A DNA stretch of 64,000 bases from Solen grandis (taxonomy: Eukaryota > Mollusca > Bivalvia > Adapedonta > Solenidae). The stretch spans positions 36,274,469-36,338,468 of the forward strand of contig CM037789.1 in NCBI GenBank assembly GCA_021229015.1. Direction: 5' to 3'. Both the position numbers and the translations under genes were made by a program. Each line of letters starts with the position of its first letter. The stretch's first letter is position 1. Shown one piece after another: positions 1 to 12,333 of this stretch. The notes beneath the pieces were generated by a model. It was not told where the DNA came from and did no database searches. It saw nothing but the letters and a program-made list of their open reading frames with translations.

Positions 1-237
1 TTTTTGAGGTTTTACTCAAATAGCCGGTTTTCAAATCTCGACTTTTGCAGACTTCCAGCATATGTGCTAATGAGTGTTGTTGTTGTTGTTGTTATATCAT
101 CAGAACAAATACACCATTTACCTCTTCCTTGGCTTTTTTTTTTTTATTCATTCTACAAATTGTATACACATTTATCATTTGACCCAGTACCAAAATTATT
201 TGGTGCTGTTCAGACTAAATATCTTTGACGTATGCAT

Positions 238-308
238 AGTCAAGGTAACCGAATGGTTAGAACATCCGCCCCGTAACTTGTAGGTCGTGGGTTTGATCCC
301 CGAACGCG
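238..308 (+). repeat. tRNA-headed SINE fragment
   Basis: A tRNA-like A box (GGTAACCGAATGGTTAGAAC) is followed about 30 bases on by a B-box-like GGGTTTGATCC. This is the head layout of the bivalve SINEs seen more completely elsewhere in the window. No body or tail follows, so it is a truncated copy. It is not a tRNA gene, because a clear acceptor-stem closure is missing. Confidence 0.5.
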
Positions 309-1734
309 ATATATCAATGTCATTATTATATGTGATTTGCGGCTGAGACTAAAAGTCTACGAATTCAATTTGGACGTGAATATTCGGGCAGACAAGCAAA
401 GCATAGTGTTTATTTTGACCGGTTCGTTTAAGAAATAATATATTTTTTCCAGAGGTGTTCATTGCTAGACATTCCAGAACAGAGACACATTAGAACTATC
501 ACTGACTCTGATGAATGTTCCGCCTTTGCTCAACAGTATGGAAACATGTGAAACTTTCTTTTTCCTTTTTATAAAACGGGACGGTACGCGTTGTGCCACG
601 ACAGGAAAACTCGCGTGGTTGCTATATTACCCCTCTTTACTTTGTGATGCGATTGGTGTAATAAACCCACATGAATGCATTTATTCACAATATGTGCTGC
701 TTCTGCACTACGTGCTCACCTGTTATCAACTAAGTCTGTTGATACTATTTTGAAAATGTTATCACGTTGCATCGTTCTTGATAATAACACTGCATCAAAA
801 AAAGAGAAAAGAATGTCGGTGTAGATAGTTTTGGCTATTTGATGTTACCGCCAAATTTACACTCTTGTGGAATTAGCACTCCATTGTCAAAACGTTTTCC
901 AACTACTTATGTCTTATCTGATAATCTACGAGTTATCGCCCCTTCTTTTTGACTCCAAAGCATTCAGAGATAACGGAATTACCCGGAACAACGGAACACC
1001 AATATTTCACGACCGTGGCGCGCAGTTAACGCCTCTTAGAAAAGTCACCGACCGGTACTGTTTGATGCAACCATTACAGTTGTTGTTGTTGACGATTAGA
1101 ATGCAGCTGTGAATGCTATCTGCAGTTTTGCACTTTGTCCCTGAAGATCAAAAGAGCCGATTATTTACTGTAGTAAGTAATAAGTGTAAAGTTCGGATCG
1201 GACGGATGGTCAAGTGCATACGGTGACCTTTGCCGTCCGTCCGGTGTTGTGAAAAGATGTTATTTCCTGCTGGATTTTGCAGGTTTCGGTGCTTTATTTT
1301 CCTGTTGGTTTTTATGTTTACCGATAAAAGATATTCTTCCCGGCCGAGGGCGTGAGATTTGTCGTGTAAACATTCATTTACTTGCGTTGTTAAGCCTACT
1401 CTTATCCGGATTCAACAAATGACCCAGTAAGCAATTCTGATTATTAAACTTTTGTATGGATTGAGATGTGTTGGGAAATTATGTCAAGATGATAAACAAC
1501 GTATTTAATCGCAAATAATGCTTGAGTTTAAAGTGAACTAGGACAGTTATTTCAGTCATATGCATATTTAAGGACTTTGGAATTTACGTGTCAATGAAAT
1601 ACAATGGATTTTAAACCAAATTAAAAATTAAAAAAGATTACAACGAATATGTATGAATAAACTCATATAAAATTTTTTTTAGTCCTTAAGTATATTACAA
1701 CGTCCAGCTAATTACAGGTGGATGAAGACCCCAA

Positions 1735-1890
1735 GTGCACAGAGGCCGACCTGCCATAGAGATCTCACATGAAAAATCTTAGTGATCTTACCAAGATTCA
1801 AACCCACAACGGCGAGAGTCTCTTCTAGTAATTATGAGAATATATTGATATTGTTGGCGACTCTATCAACTTAACCACGAAGGCCCAGTT
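1735..1890 (-). repeat. Degenerate tRNA-headed SINE relic
   Basis: Read on the minus strand, GGGCCTTCGTGGTTAAGTTG resembles a tRNA A-box region, and GTTGTGGGTTTGAATC downstream resembles a B box. The intervening sequence is longer than in a real tRNA, so this is best read as a decayed SINE head. Confidence 0.35.
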
Positions 1891-2885
1891 ACAAGAAAAA
1901 TATTATAATGAAGAACACCGAGACCTATAATCGTCACTTTAGACCCGTGTACTCAGGCTCAAATTTGAGTATCACACTAAACAAGAAATATCTTTAAAAA
2001 AGATATTCGGCGTAGGATGAAAGAAAAACGAGATTTCCAGTCTTCTAGAACATTCCCAGGAAAAGCGCGCGAAAGACCGACGCACAACAAATTTAGTACG
2101 CTCTAGAAATAGTTCAGTATTTTTTCTATGAAATATACTTATTTATAGACGGTAATACAAAAAATTATATCATATTGATAAGACAATTATGATTAAAACG
2201 TAATTATTGTTTTGGTTTGGCGAATTAATTTCACATGAGCAATCTTGCAGGCTGGAAGAATTCAATATACATGTAATTAGGTTTCATGTAAAGGTGATTC
2301 ATTTTTTTGTTTTAAATCATTTTCAACAAAGTAGCATACCCCAATTGATGGAAAAGATTTTATTAACTTACTGAAATCACATTCATGTTGACATCAAAAA
2401 GGAAAAGTAAAAACCCAAGTGAATGGATATATACATGAACACTCCTTATTTACAGTAATTCAACCATAACGAGCGTTACAATATGAGGAATCCATTTTAT
2501 TCACTCTAATTATTTAACCGCGATAGCGTAATTTATTTGTATGAAGAATGCGAGATTGAAATCCCAAATTATACAGCTAACGCCTAAAAAATGGACATAG
2601 TTTGAGTCTGAATACGAGAGTCAGCTAATAAGTGTTAAAATAATAGGCAGTTATGATGTTATAATAACACTGCAATTAGCATTTTCTTATTAAAAATCTA
2701 ACTGCAAAACTGTGAAAATGTGACCTTTTGTTGTGTATCTAATAATTTTTTTATTGTTGTCATTCCTTTATATTAATTTAAATAAAATGTTACTTTTACA
2801 GCATTTTCCCTTTTTTATTTAACTTCTTTAAATACATAGTATCTTATAAAACTCACTTACATCCACATATATATTTGATCATGGT

Positions 2886-3031
2886 GGGGGGGGGGGGGGG
2901 GGGATTTTGTCCTGGTGTGAAAATTAACTGGGGGGGGATTTTGTCCTAGTTGGAAAATCCACGGGGGGCATTTTGTCCACCTATGTAAAAATGAGCGGGG
3001 GGGGGGGGGGTTTCCGGGGGGGATTTTGTCC
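2886..3031 (+). repeat. G-run repeat with GATTTTGTCC units
   Basis: Four units of (G)6-18 followed by ATTTTGTCC or CATTTTGTCC lie in 146 bases, starting at 2886, 2930, 2963 and about 3016. They are separated by short A-rich spacers that also resemble each other, and an extra G14 run sits at 2997-3010. The pattern suggests a short tandem repeat whose G runs expanded. The + strand could form G-quadruplexes. Confidence 0.75.
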
Positions 3032-3814
3032 GGATACCTACTTAAGTACCATTTTTCATAAATCTACAACCTCGGAAACACGTCCATCTTTACTCGTAAA
3101 GTGAATTTCGTACCTTACTTACTCGTGTAAAAATAACGAAATTGGAGAAAAACATAAAGAAAAAAAGAAAGAAAGAAAGAAAGAAACAGGCAAACAGCTG
3201 GAAAACTTAAGGCTTAACACAAGTATTGGGGTGACATGACTTTCCTCCATGAACAGAAATCTTACACGTATTGAAATATATCCTGGCGGGAAATCACTTT
3301 TCCTTTTTCTTCTTTTTCCTTTTTGTCAAAAGTGTCTCGCCAAAGAATGTTTTTGTGGCACGACACCAATGTCCCACTAAATAGGCAAATTTGAAGTGGT
3401 TATATAAGGTTATATTGACCATTGCATCAATAGACCGATTGAATTCAAAGTACCAATACAACAAACCAATTAATGGTGATTCATTGCAATGACCATTCCG
3501 CTTTCTTTGTGTCAAATTCTCAATCAATATTATTGTACAAATAGTCACAAGAGTATCCAGCGGTTTGCATCACCCACTTAAAGATGTGATAAGTGGATCG
3601 ATGGCCTGGACAGCACAATGATTCCACTGACCACTTGACCAGCTGACAGACGGGACTCTCACACAAGTGGCAGATGTTTTCTGGTCAGTCACGTGACCAT
3701 AGCAACAGCTGTGTGTGGGGGTGTGTATGGAAGTGTGTGGTGTGTGTGGGGGGGGGGGGTTATTTGCTCTATCGCAAATATGAGTAACGTGTTTTAATTG
3801 ATGAATTGATTGGA
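3032..3814. other. Gene-less stretch with simple repeats
   Basis: A (GAAA)n tract is at about 3158-3186, and a GT/G-rich tract at about 3715-3758. The minus-strand open frames here translate low-complexity repeats and are not supported as genes. Confidence 0.5.
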
Positions 3815-3849
3815 TGATTGACTGATTGAGAGTTGCAGAGATTGGGGGA

Positions 3850-3852
<3 letters not shown>

Positions 3853-3914
<62 letters not shown>

Positions 3915-3915
3915 C
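3853..3915 (+). repeat. (GATT)n tetranucleotide microsatellite
   Basis: About 15 uninterrupted copies of ATTG/GATT. On the minus strand it translates as a repetitive Asn-Gln-Ser-Ile string, which is a translation artefact. The matching site in the second duplicated unit (about 7648-7668) has only a few copies, so the array length changed after duplication. Confidence 0.9.
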
Positions 3916-4856
3916 ATTGGTAGCAATGGGAGAATTTGACTGATTGGTCCATTAATTATTACTTAAAGTTCTTTTGATTGAAAAATGATTGAAATATTCA
4001 GAAACCGATTGACAAATTGATATTATTCGGCATTATTATGAATATTAAAATGAAAATATTGTATATAAATTTCATTATAATTTGATGAAATATGGTATTG
4101 ATCGGATGATTGTCTGTTATTATCAGTGCTTCTAAATTCACCAGACTGTATTTTGCACTGTTGCTTTGATATTCGGTTGTTATTTCATTTCAATTTTTCT
4201 TTTTTCATGTAAAATTTCCTTCCCCGGAAAATAAATACCAGAATTAAACTTCTTTTTTTTTGCATCGAAGTTTTTTATCATCCAAAGCGACATTCACTTC
4301 CGTCTTATTTTTTCAGGACATTTATGTCATTACCGACTATTTCTTTGTTCAATATCAACTTTAAATCAGTATTCAAACATGGAATAGAAATACAACTTAT
4401 CGGACTGCGACGAGATCAATCGTGTAAATCCGCCTACTTCCGGAATATACCGTACGGATCAAGACCGTTGACCTTTTAGTACAAGTATAATGACGTTACA
4501 AAGTCTCAGACTCTTAATTAAAGCTCATAATAATAATTCAGTGACCGGATTTACACGTTTGTAAGGCTAACAATTCTCAATGGTTTATGGAATTCAGAAA
4601 CAGAAAACGATAAATAAAAAAACTATTTTGAATTAAAATTAATTTCATTATTATACGATTTTAAATCATAATTTTATTTGTTGATATTTAATTATTAAAG
4701 GGAAAGAGCTGAATCCAAGTAATTAGAAATTGATACTTAATCAATTTATGTAAAAGTAGCAAAAATAGAATTTAAACTTTAGCAACAACAGTAGCAAATG
4801 ATTAGCTGAATCATGTAGCCTTAAAGGTAAAAGAAGCATTTTAAAGAAAATATTAA

Positions 4857-5091
4857 CCCTTTCCCTCATATAGACTCATTTTGACGCACTCAATAGGTAC
4901 CACATAAAGCCTGATCTGCAGAAAACCACAGTTAAACCTTACCAAGTTTAATTATAAAGTCCTCATTTCCTCAACCACTGAGGAGTAGCGAACAGCATAA
5001 AACCTGATCAGCCTGCGAGTTACTCGCAGGCTGATCTGGTTTTATGCTGTTCTCATAGGTCTTTTCATGGTGTCCTCTATGAGGGAAAGGG
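4857..5091. mobile_element. piggyBac-type foldback MITE with TTAA target site
   Basis: The element begins CCCTTTCCCTCATATAG and ends CTATGAGGGAAAGGG, which are near-perfect terminal inverted repeats. It is flanked on both sides by TTAA (4853-4856 and 5092-5095), the target duplication of piggyBac-like transposons. The centre holds a second strong inverted pair: GCATAAAACCTGATCAGCC and, after a short loop, its complement ending GGTTTTATGC. There is no coding capacity, so it is non-autonomous. Confidence 0.85.
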
Positions 5092-7127
5092 TTAACGTTA
5101 CGAGGAAGTATACAATTTATGCATATCTCCAAAACATAATACTCTTATTCAGGCATTTAACGTCAGCGTCTTAAAGTAAATACACATAAATTTCCTTCCT
5201 TTATTTCTTTATAAAAATCAAATAGACTTTCACGGAGATAATATCGGATAGAAAATGATGGCATGTTACTTTTTGTCATATACTTAGCATATGCGTGGTG
5301 CCTAATCCGACAAAAAACATTTAGATTACAAAATGTCAGCACGTTGGACGCGAAATCCGATAATATTCGGACAATGACAGACACAAAACAAACAAAAAAT
5401 CATTAAATTGATTAGGAGGATATACCGCTACTTTATTAACGACATTTTGTTATTCAGCTGTATAGATATAACGGTAATAAACACTCGCTGTTAGTTTCGC
5501 TAGAAGCGACACCTGTTGAAGGAGACACTGTGCAGGTCAAAAAGTATTTATAGAAGTAGTGACTGATATATCAGATTCGATAGGGATCTACATAACCAAT
5601 TCTAGACGTTTTAGCAAACATTTTTTTGTTTTTTGTTGTTGTTTTTTTATCATGTGATTTTTTTTTTTTTTTTTTTATCATCGATGATTTTTTTTTTTTT
5701 ATCATCCAAAAGAACATTTACTTCCTTCTTCCCTTTTCAGGACCTTTTTGTCATTTATAGCCCTATTTCTTTGTTCAAAGTGTTGTTAGACAGTGATCAA
5801 ACATGAAACAGGACTTAAACCGAGATCAATCGTGCATTTCCGCCTAATGTTGGAAAACTACATGTGTCTTCAAGTATGTGAATAAAGACCGTTGACTTGT
5901 CGTATGATGTCACACTGTCCCAGACACTTATTTAAAGTTCTAAGTATGTACTTCAGTGACCGGATAAGACTAAAACTTCTCAACGGTTTATGGAATTCTG
6001 AAAAAAAAAAGACAACTATTTTGAATTTGATTTCGTTATTATACGATTTTATATCAGGATAATATATTGTTGACATAAATTGAAGGGAAAGGGCTGAACC
6101 CAAGTACACGTAGTTAGAACTTGCTCTATCAAATGAATGTAAAAGGAGCAAAATTAAAATATGTTTAAACTCTAGCAGCAACAGTTGCAGATGAGCATGT
6201 TACTTAACCATGTAGTCATAAAGGTCAAATATTTATTTATATATAGAATATATTAAGGTTATTAAGAGGAAGTATGTTACCAATTTTTGCATATTTTCTG
6301 AATATACTGCACTAATTCAGGCGTTTAACATCCAGATCTTAAAAACAAATATGCTGAAATTTCTTTTTTCTTTCTTTATAAAAATTAAATAGATTTCACA
6401 GATAAAAATCGCAGGAGATGATATCGGTTAGAAAGTGATGGCATGTAACTAAAAATGTTACTTTTTGTATTTAATTAGTATATACGTGGTGTCTCGAACG
6501 TGTCTCATCTGACCAGATGACAATTAGCTTACAAAATGTCAGCACGTTGTGCGCGAAATCCGGTAATATTTGGACAATGACAGACACAAAATTTCAATCA
6601 ATTAAGTAGCAGAACATTGATCTGCTTTATTACCATCATTTTGGTATTCAGCTGTAGAAATATAACGGAAAGAAGCATTCGCTGCCAGGTTGACATTCGC
6701 TAAACGCGACACCTGTTGAAGGAGACATTGTGAAGGTCAAAGAAGTATTGATAGAAGTGGTGAAGTTATACCAAATACGGATATATCTAGGAAACGATAG
6801 GGATCTACGTAACCAATTTTTACACACTCACGCAAATAAACTGTAGTAACGCTGGCGTTAAATATCAAGATTTTTAAAGAAAAATGCAGATATTTCATTG
6901 ATAACAAACAGGTGATATAAAATCAATGTTCTCAATGAACCTTGTGAACTCTATGCGTATATACAGACACATTTGCAATTCATGACAACATCCGAGTTAA
7001 AAAACAAATTATAAATAAACTATGCTATTAAACGTAGATATTTTAGTTTTTGATCCTCTTACTTATAACAATTTCTAATTGGAATTTAGTCACTTGAGAC
7101 TTTCCTCGGCAAAAAAAGTCTTTCACG

Positions 7128-7366
7128 ACATTTAACAAATCCTCGCGAAGATTTGTAAACAAATTGGGGATTTTGTAAACCGGTGTTGTTCTTCTTCAAA
7201 ATAGTCCGACGCAACTTAGCGCTCAAAATTTTCACAAATCCAAAGACGCGGCGCGCTATGTGACTTGTACATTGAATCAAACTCCTTGATGCAAGATTTA
7301 AGAAAGGCATGCGAGGATTAAGAAGATAATTATCGCCCTAAAAACCACGCGAGGATTGTTAAATCT
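7128..7366. repeat. Short inverted repeat pair around GCGAGGATT motifs
   Basis: TTAACAAATCCTCGCG at the left faces CGCGAGGATTGTTAA at the right, about 200 bases away, with further GCGAGGATT copies near 7310 and 7434. The same layout is present in the second duplicated unit at about 9750-9990. It may be a decayed foldback element. Confidence 0.4.
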
Positions 7367-7616
7367 CGCATGTATATATGTTTTCCGGTCATGGCACAAC
7401 TCGATAACTATCGTGTTTTCGCGTATTTGACAGGCGAGGATTAAACTGGCTCGATCAGGACACCGTAGGTAATATGGACACAAAACAAAATTACATTCCA
7501 TATTAAGAATATATTTTATTACCAACATTTTAGTATTCAGCTGTAGATAAATATCGAAAAAAGAATCACTCGCTGTTCGGTTGACATCCGCTAAAAGCGA
7601 CACCTGTTGAAATAGA

Positions 7617-10230
7617 TTGACTGTTTGAGAGTTGCAGAGATTGGGGGAATTGATTGATTGATTGATTGACATTGGTAGCAATGGGAGAATTTGACTGATT
7701 GATCCATTAATTATTACTTGAAAGTTCTTTTGATAGAAAATGATTGAAATATTCAGAAACCGATTGACAAATTGATAGTATTCGGCATTATTATGAATAT
7801 CAAAATGAAAATATTGTATATAAATTTCATTATAATTTGATGCAATATGGTATTGATCGGATGATTGTCTGTTATTATCAGTGCGTCTTAATTCACCAGA
7901 CTGTATTTTGCACTGATGCTTTGATATTCGGTTGTCATTTCAATTTTTCTATTTTCATGTAAAATTTCCTTCCCCGGAAAATAAATACCAGAATTTAATT
8001 TTTTTTTATATTTTTTATTTTATTTTTTGCATCGAAGTTTTTTATCATCCAAAGCGACATTCACTTCCGTCATTTCTTTCAGGACATTTATGTCATTACC
8101 GACTATTTCTTTGTTCAAAATCAACTTTAAATCAGTATTCAAACATGAAATAGAAATTCAACTTATCGGACTGCGACGAGATCAATCGTGTAAATCCGCC
8201 TACTTCCGGAATACACCGTACGGATCAAGACCGTTGACCTTGTAGTACAAGTATAATGACGTTACAAAGTCTCAGGCTCTTAATTAAAGCTCATAATAAT
8301 ACTTCAGTGACCGGATTTACACGTTTGTAAGGCTAACAATTTTCAATGGTTTATGGAATCTAGAAACAGAAAACGATAAAGAAAAAAACTATTTTGAATT
8401 AAAATTAATCTCATTATTATACGATTTTAAATCATAATTTTATTTGTTGATACCGAGATCAATCGTGCATTTCCGCCTAATGTTGGAAAACTACATGTGT
8501 CTTCAAGTATGTGAATAAAGACCGTTGACTTGTCGTATGATGTCACACTGTCCCAGACACTTATTTTAAGTTCTAAGTATGTACTTCAGTGACCTGATAA
8601 GACTAAACTTCTCAACGTTTTATGGAATTCTGGAAAAAAAAATACAACTATTTTGTATTTGATTTCGTTATTATACGATTTTATATCAGGATAATATATT
8701 GTTGACATAAATTGAAGGGAAAGGGCTGAACCCAAGTACAGGTTGCTAGAACTTGCTCTATCAAATTAATGTAAAAATAGCAAAATTAAAATATGTTTAA
8801 ACTCTAGCAGCAACAGCTGCAGATGAGCATGTTACTTAACCATGTAGTCATAAAGGTCAAATAATTATTTATATATAGAAAATATTAAGGTTATTAAGAG
8901 GAAGTATATTACCAATTTTTGCATATTTTCTGAATATACTGCACTAATTCAGGTGTTTAACATCCAGATCTTTAAAACAAATATGCTGAAATTTCTTTTT
9001 TCTTTCTTTATAAAAATTAAATAGATTTCACAGATAAAAATCGCAGGAGATGATATCGGTTAGAAAGTGACTAAACATGTTACTTTTTGTATTTAATTAG
9101 TATATACGTGGTGTCTCGAACGTGTCTCATCTGACCAGATGACAATTAGCTTACAAAATGTCAGCACGTTGGGCGCGAAATCCGGTAATATTTGGACAAT
9201 GACAGACACAAAATTTCAATCAATTAATTAGCAGAACATTGATCTACTTTATTACCATCATTTTGGTATTCAGCTGTAGAAATATAACGGAAAGAAGCAC
9301 TCGCTGCCAGGTTGACATTCGCTAAACGCGACACCTGTTGAAGGAGACATTGAGAAGGTCAATGGAGTATTGATAGAAGTGGTGAAGTTATAACAAATAC
9401 GGATATATCTAGGAAACGATAGGGATCTACGTAACCAATTTTTACACACTCGCGCAAATAAACTGTAGAAACGCTGGCGTTAAATATCAAGATTTTTAAA
9501 GAAAAATGCAGATATTTCATTGATAACAAACAGGTGATATAAAATCAATGTTCTCAATGAACCTTGTGAACTTTATGCGTATATACAGACACATTTGCAA
9601 TTCATGACAACATCCGAGTTAAAAAACAAATTATAAATAAACTATTCTATTAAACGTAGATATTTTAGTTTTTGATCCTCTTTCTTAAAATAATTTCTAG
9701 TTGGAATTTAGTCACTTGAAACTTTCCTCGGCAAAAAGTCTTTCACGGCATTTAACAAATCCTCGCGAAGATTTGTAAAAAAATTTGGGGTTTTGTAAAC
9801 CGGTGTTGTTCTTCTTCAAAATAGTCCGACGCAACTTAGCGCTCAAAATTTTCACAAATCCAAAGACGCGGCGCGCTATGTGACTTGTACATTGAATCAA
9901 ACTCCTTGATGCAAGATTTAAGAAAGGCATGCGAGGATTAAGAAGATAATTATCGCCCTAAAAACCACGCGAGGATTGTTAAATCTCGCATGTATATATG
10001 TTTTTCGGTCATGGCACAACTCGATAACTATCGTGTTTTCGCGTATTTGACAGGCGAGGATTAAACTGGCTCGATCAGGACACCGTAGATAATATTGACA
10101 CAAAACAAAATTACATTCCATATTAAGAATATATTTTATTACCAACATTTTAGTATTCAGCTGTAGATAAATATCGAAAAAGAATCACTCGCTGTTCGGT
10201 TGACATCCGCTAAAAGCGACACCTGTTGAA
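7617..10230. repeat. Tandem segmental duplication, unit 2 with 1.1-kb deletion
   Basis: This is the second copy of the 3815-7616 unit. At 8452/8453 the sequence jumps from the equivalent of about 4692 to the equivalent of about 5820, so roughly 1.1 kb including the TTAA MITE is absent. Right of 10230 the sequence continues into unique DNA, whereas unit 1 runs straight into unit 2 at 7616/7617. That is as expected for a tandem duplication. Near-identical minus-strand open frames at 7086-7310 and 9712-9930 are duplicated non-coding DNA as far as I can tell. Confidence 0.85.
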
Positions 10231-10417
10231 GTAGATACTGTGAAGATCAAATAAGTATTTACAGAAGTGGTAAAAAGGTCCGTTTGAGGTTTAATTATCA
10301 ACTATCTTAGTTAGGATAAGGATCTGTTTGACCAATCTGTGAACATTTCCCTACATATACTGTACTTACTCAGGCGTTAAATTATTTAAATCAAAAAGGC
10401 AGATATTTCCCTCTTTA

Positions 10418-10436
10418 TATATATATATATATATAT
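10418..10436. repeat. (TA)n microsatellite
   Basis: About nine TA repeats inside A/T-rich DNA. Confidence 0.8.
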
Positions 10437-10773
10437 AACAGATTTTCACTGTAAAAATTGTAAGAGTTAATATCGGCTGTTATTTTACATTTGTGCCACT
10501 AAATACTGTCAGGCACGTCGTAAATTTTAGATATCATTTTTCTACGTTAAAAATATCAAAGGTTGAGGCCCAGTCGATATGTTTATTTCATATGAATTTA
10601 GATACTCCATCCATCATTAAATTGTAATCATGGTCCTTCAAATGCTTCAAAAGACTCCATTGTAGATGCAAGCGTCTTTTGACTTTCAGTTTCAGGCTCT
10701 TTTGCTGAATGTCTATCAAGGCTTGCGTTTACTATGAATTCCAACCACCATTTGATGGACCATGAACACAATG

Positions 10774-10903
10774 TAATGAATGAATGAATGAATGAATGAA
10801 TGAATGAATGAATGAATGAATGACTGACTGACTGACTGACTGACTGACTGACTGACTGACTGACTGAATGAATGAATGAATGAATGAATGAATGAATGAA
10901 TGA
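10774..10903 (+). repeat. Compound (GAAT)n-(GACT)n-(GAAT)n microsatellite
   Basis: Two GAAT tracts flank a central GACT tract of about ten units without interruption. The three-part pattern suggests that one GAAT unit mutated to GACT and then expanded in the middle of the array. Confidence 0.95.
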
Positions 10904-11052
10904 ATTACTATAAAAATAGTCTTTCAATAATATACTTAATATTTATAAGACAGAGCTTTTGACGCTTTAGATGTAATGTGCAGCAAATATCTATGTACTG
11001 ACTGTTGTAATTTTCTGGTTCCTTTAGGTCTTGTTCCACTTAACCTCTTGCA

Positions 11053-11099
11053 AGATAACCAAGGTACCCTAATGAAACATTAGGAAAACTTGGTTATCT
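11053..11099. other. Nested perfect hairpin
   Basis: The outer arms AGATAACCAAG (11053-11063) and CTTGGTTATCT (11089-11099) pair perfectly. The inner arms CCTAATG (11068-11074) and CATTAGG (11078-11084) pair with a three-base AAA loop. Together they make a 47-base double-stemmed structure. Its function is unknown; it could be the centre of a foldback element or a structured RNA. Confidence 0.6.
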
Positions 11100-11539
11100 C
11101 CGTGAAAGGCCATGAAATCCGAAATGTAGCGGAACCATTACAGAGACTTTAAATAACCGGTAAGTCATTTTTGCTTTGATGCTGAGAAAAGATCATATAT
11201 TGAATAAAAATGAGTAAGCATTAAAAGATCTGATATTTAGAATTGGAATTTGAACAAAGTATTTTGGAAATTGTACAAAACATATATTAAGTGAGATATT
11301 TGAAAATTATTGACTGGTTTATATTTTTAAACCTCAAACGAAAGACAGGAAAGGTAGTGGCAGATGAAGGTGAATTTCATTTTTAGACACACAACATCTG
11401 TAATTTTGTTTAAACAAAGTGTCCACAAAAGTTTGAATAACATCATTAAGCACATTACAGTAGCTGATATGAAGCAGATATTCATTAACATTTTAGTTAA
11501 TGATAGCACCATAACCTATGGTATACATGTTATTTTTTC

Positions 11540-11810
11540 ATTTAATTAAATTATACGTGATGTCTCGAAACGTGTCTCATCTGACCAGATGACAATTAGC
11601 TTACAAAATGTCAGCACGTTGGGCGCGAAATCCGGTAATATTTTGACAATGGCAGACACAAAACAAAATTCCATTCAATTAATTAGCAGGACATACTTTA
11701 TTACCCACATTTTGGTATACAGCTAACGAGATATAACGGGAAAAAGCACTCGCTGCCAGTTTGACATCCGTTAAAAGCGACACCTGTTGAAGGAGGTACT
11801 GTGAAGTGCG
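11540..11810. repeat. Further diverged copy of the 3.8-10.2 kb sub-repeat
   Basis: A stretch like that near 6480-6740 and 9110-9365 recurs here. It holds a TCTCATCTGACCAGATGACA motif, the GTCAGCACGTTGGGCGCG motif and the closing GCGACACCTGTTGAAGG motif. It is separated from the main duplication by about 1.3 kb. Confidence 0.65.
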
Positions 11811-12128
11811 CCACCTAGTGACGAAATTATTTTCGTCAGTGACACGAAGATAAAACACATATTTTAATCTATCGTGTGAGATTGTCTGGATACGTAATTC
11901 GGTAACAATAGATTGCACATTTTCAATTAAAATTAAAATAAAAATGGTTTCCTCTTGATTGACGCAACGCGTTCTTGCCTGTAGTTTGACACTTTGACAT
12001 ATCAATGTACAATATACATATTTACAGTTAAGTTGTTAAAATATCGACAGGTACAACTTAGGTTCTCTGCGGTCAATGGCTTATGCTGCATTCGGTTGTG
12101 AAACTGAAATTAAATTTGTACGTAATGG

Positions 12129-12333
12129 CACAATAGACCATTCACTCTGAAATAATATGTAAACGAGCACTTCCCGAACACCTAATCTACCAGCTGGTGT
12201 AAAATTTTAAGCATTGTTCAATGGGAAATAAACATACATTTGAGATTTTTCCCCAGTCACTGATTGGTCAATTTAGATCAGCGATTTATATCGGATATTG
12301 CCGATCCTCTGGTGAAATGGTCTATCATTTGTG
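12129..12333. mobile_element. Candidate MITE with terminal inverted repeats
   Basis: The left end CACAATAGACCATTCAC is complementary, allowing for short gaps, to the right end GTGAAATGGTCTATCATTTG. The element is about 205 bases with no coding potential. No clear target duplication was seen, so the family is not assigned. Confidence 0.45.

Larger units (their letters stand above)
1..2885. other. Gene-less A/T-rich stretch with repeat relics
   Basis: I see no supported exon here. Short open frames (for example 511-753 and 867-1112) lack any recognisable domain, splice context or codon pattern. The recognisable content is a tRNA-like SINE head near 238-308 and a reverse-oriented SINE-like head near 1735-1890, each listed separately, plus a short inverted motif near 1200-1250 (CGGACGG against CCGTCCG). 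The rest is ordinary A/T-rich intergenic DNA. Confidence 0.6.
3815..7616. repeat. Tandem segmental duplication, unit 1 (3.8 kb)
   Basis: Bases 3815-4692 recur almost unchanged at 7617-8452, and 5820-7616 recur at 8453-10230. The two halves that are about 1.1 kb apart here are directly joined in the second copy. Identity looks high, with scattered substitutions and single-base indels. The unit itself contains older sub-repeats: a block ending near GCGACACCTGTTGAAGG recurs at about 5450-5545, 6640-6740, 7520-7616 and, further right, at about 11710-11800. No coding gene is recognised inside. Confidence 0.85.

Noticed and set aside
3570..3926. 118-codon minus-strand frame rich in Asn-Gln-Ser-Ile
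   Set aside because: It translates the (GATT)n microsatellite. The non-repetitive part has no domain.
7086..7681. Two overlapping minus-strand frames (also at 9712-10148), repeated almost identically
   Set aside because: Their similarity is explained by the tandem duplication of the DNA, and no domain or splice signal supports coding. Both frames extend into simple or repeated sequence.
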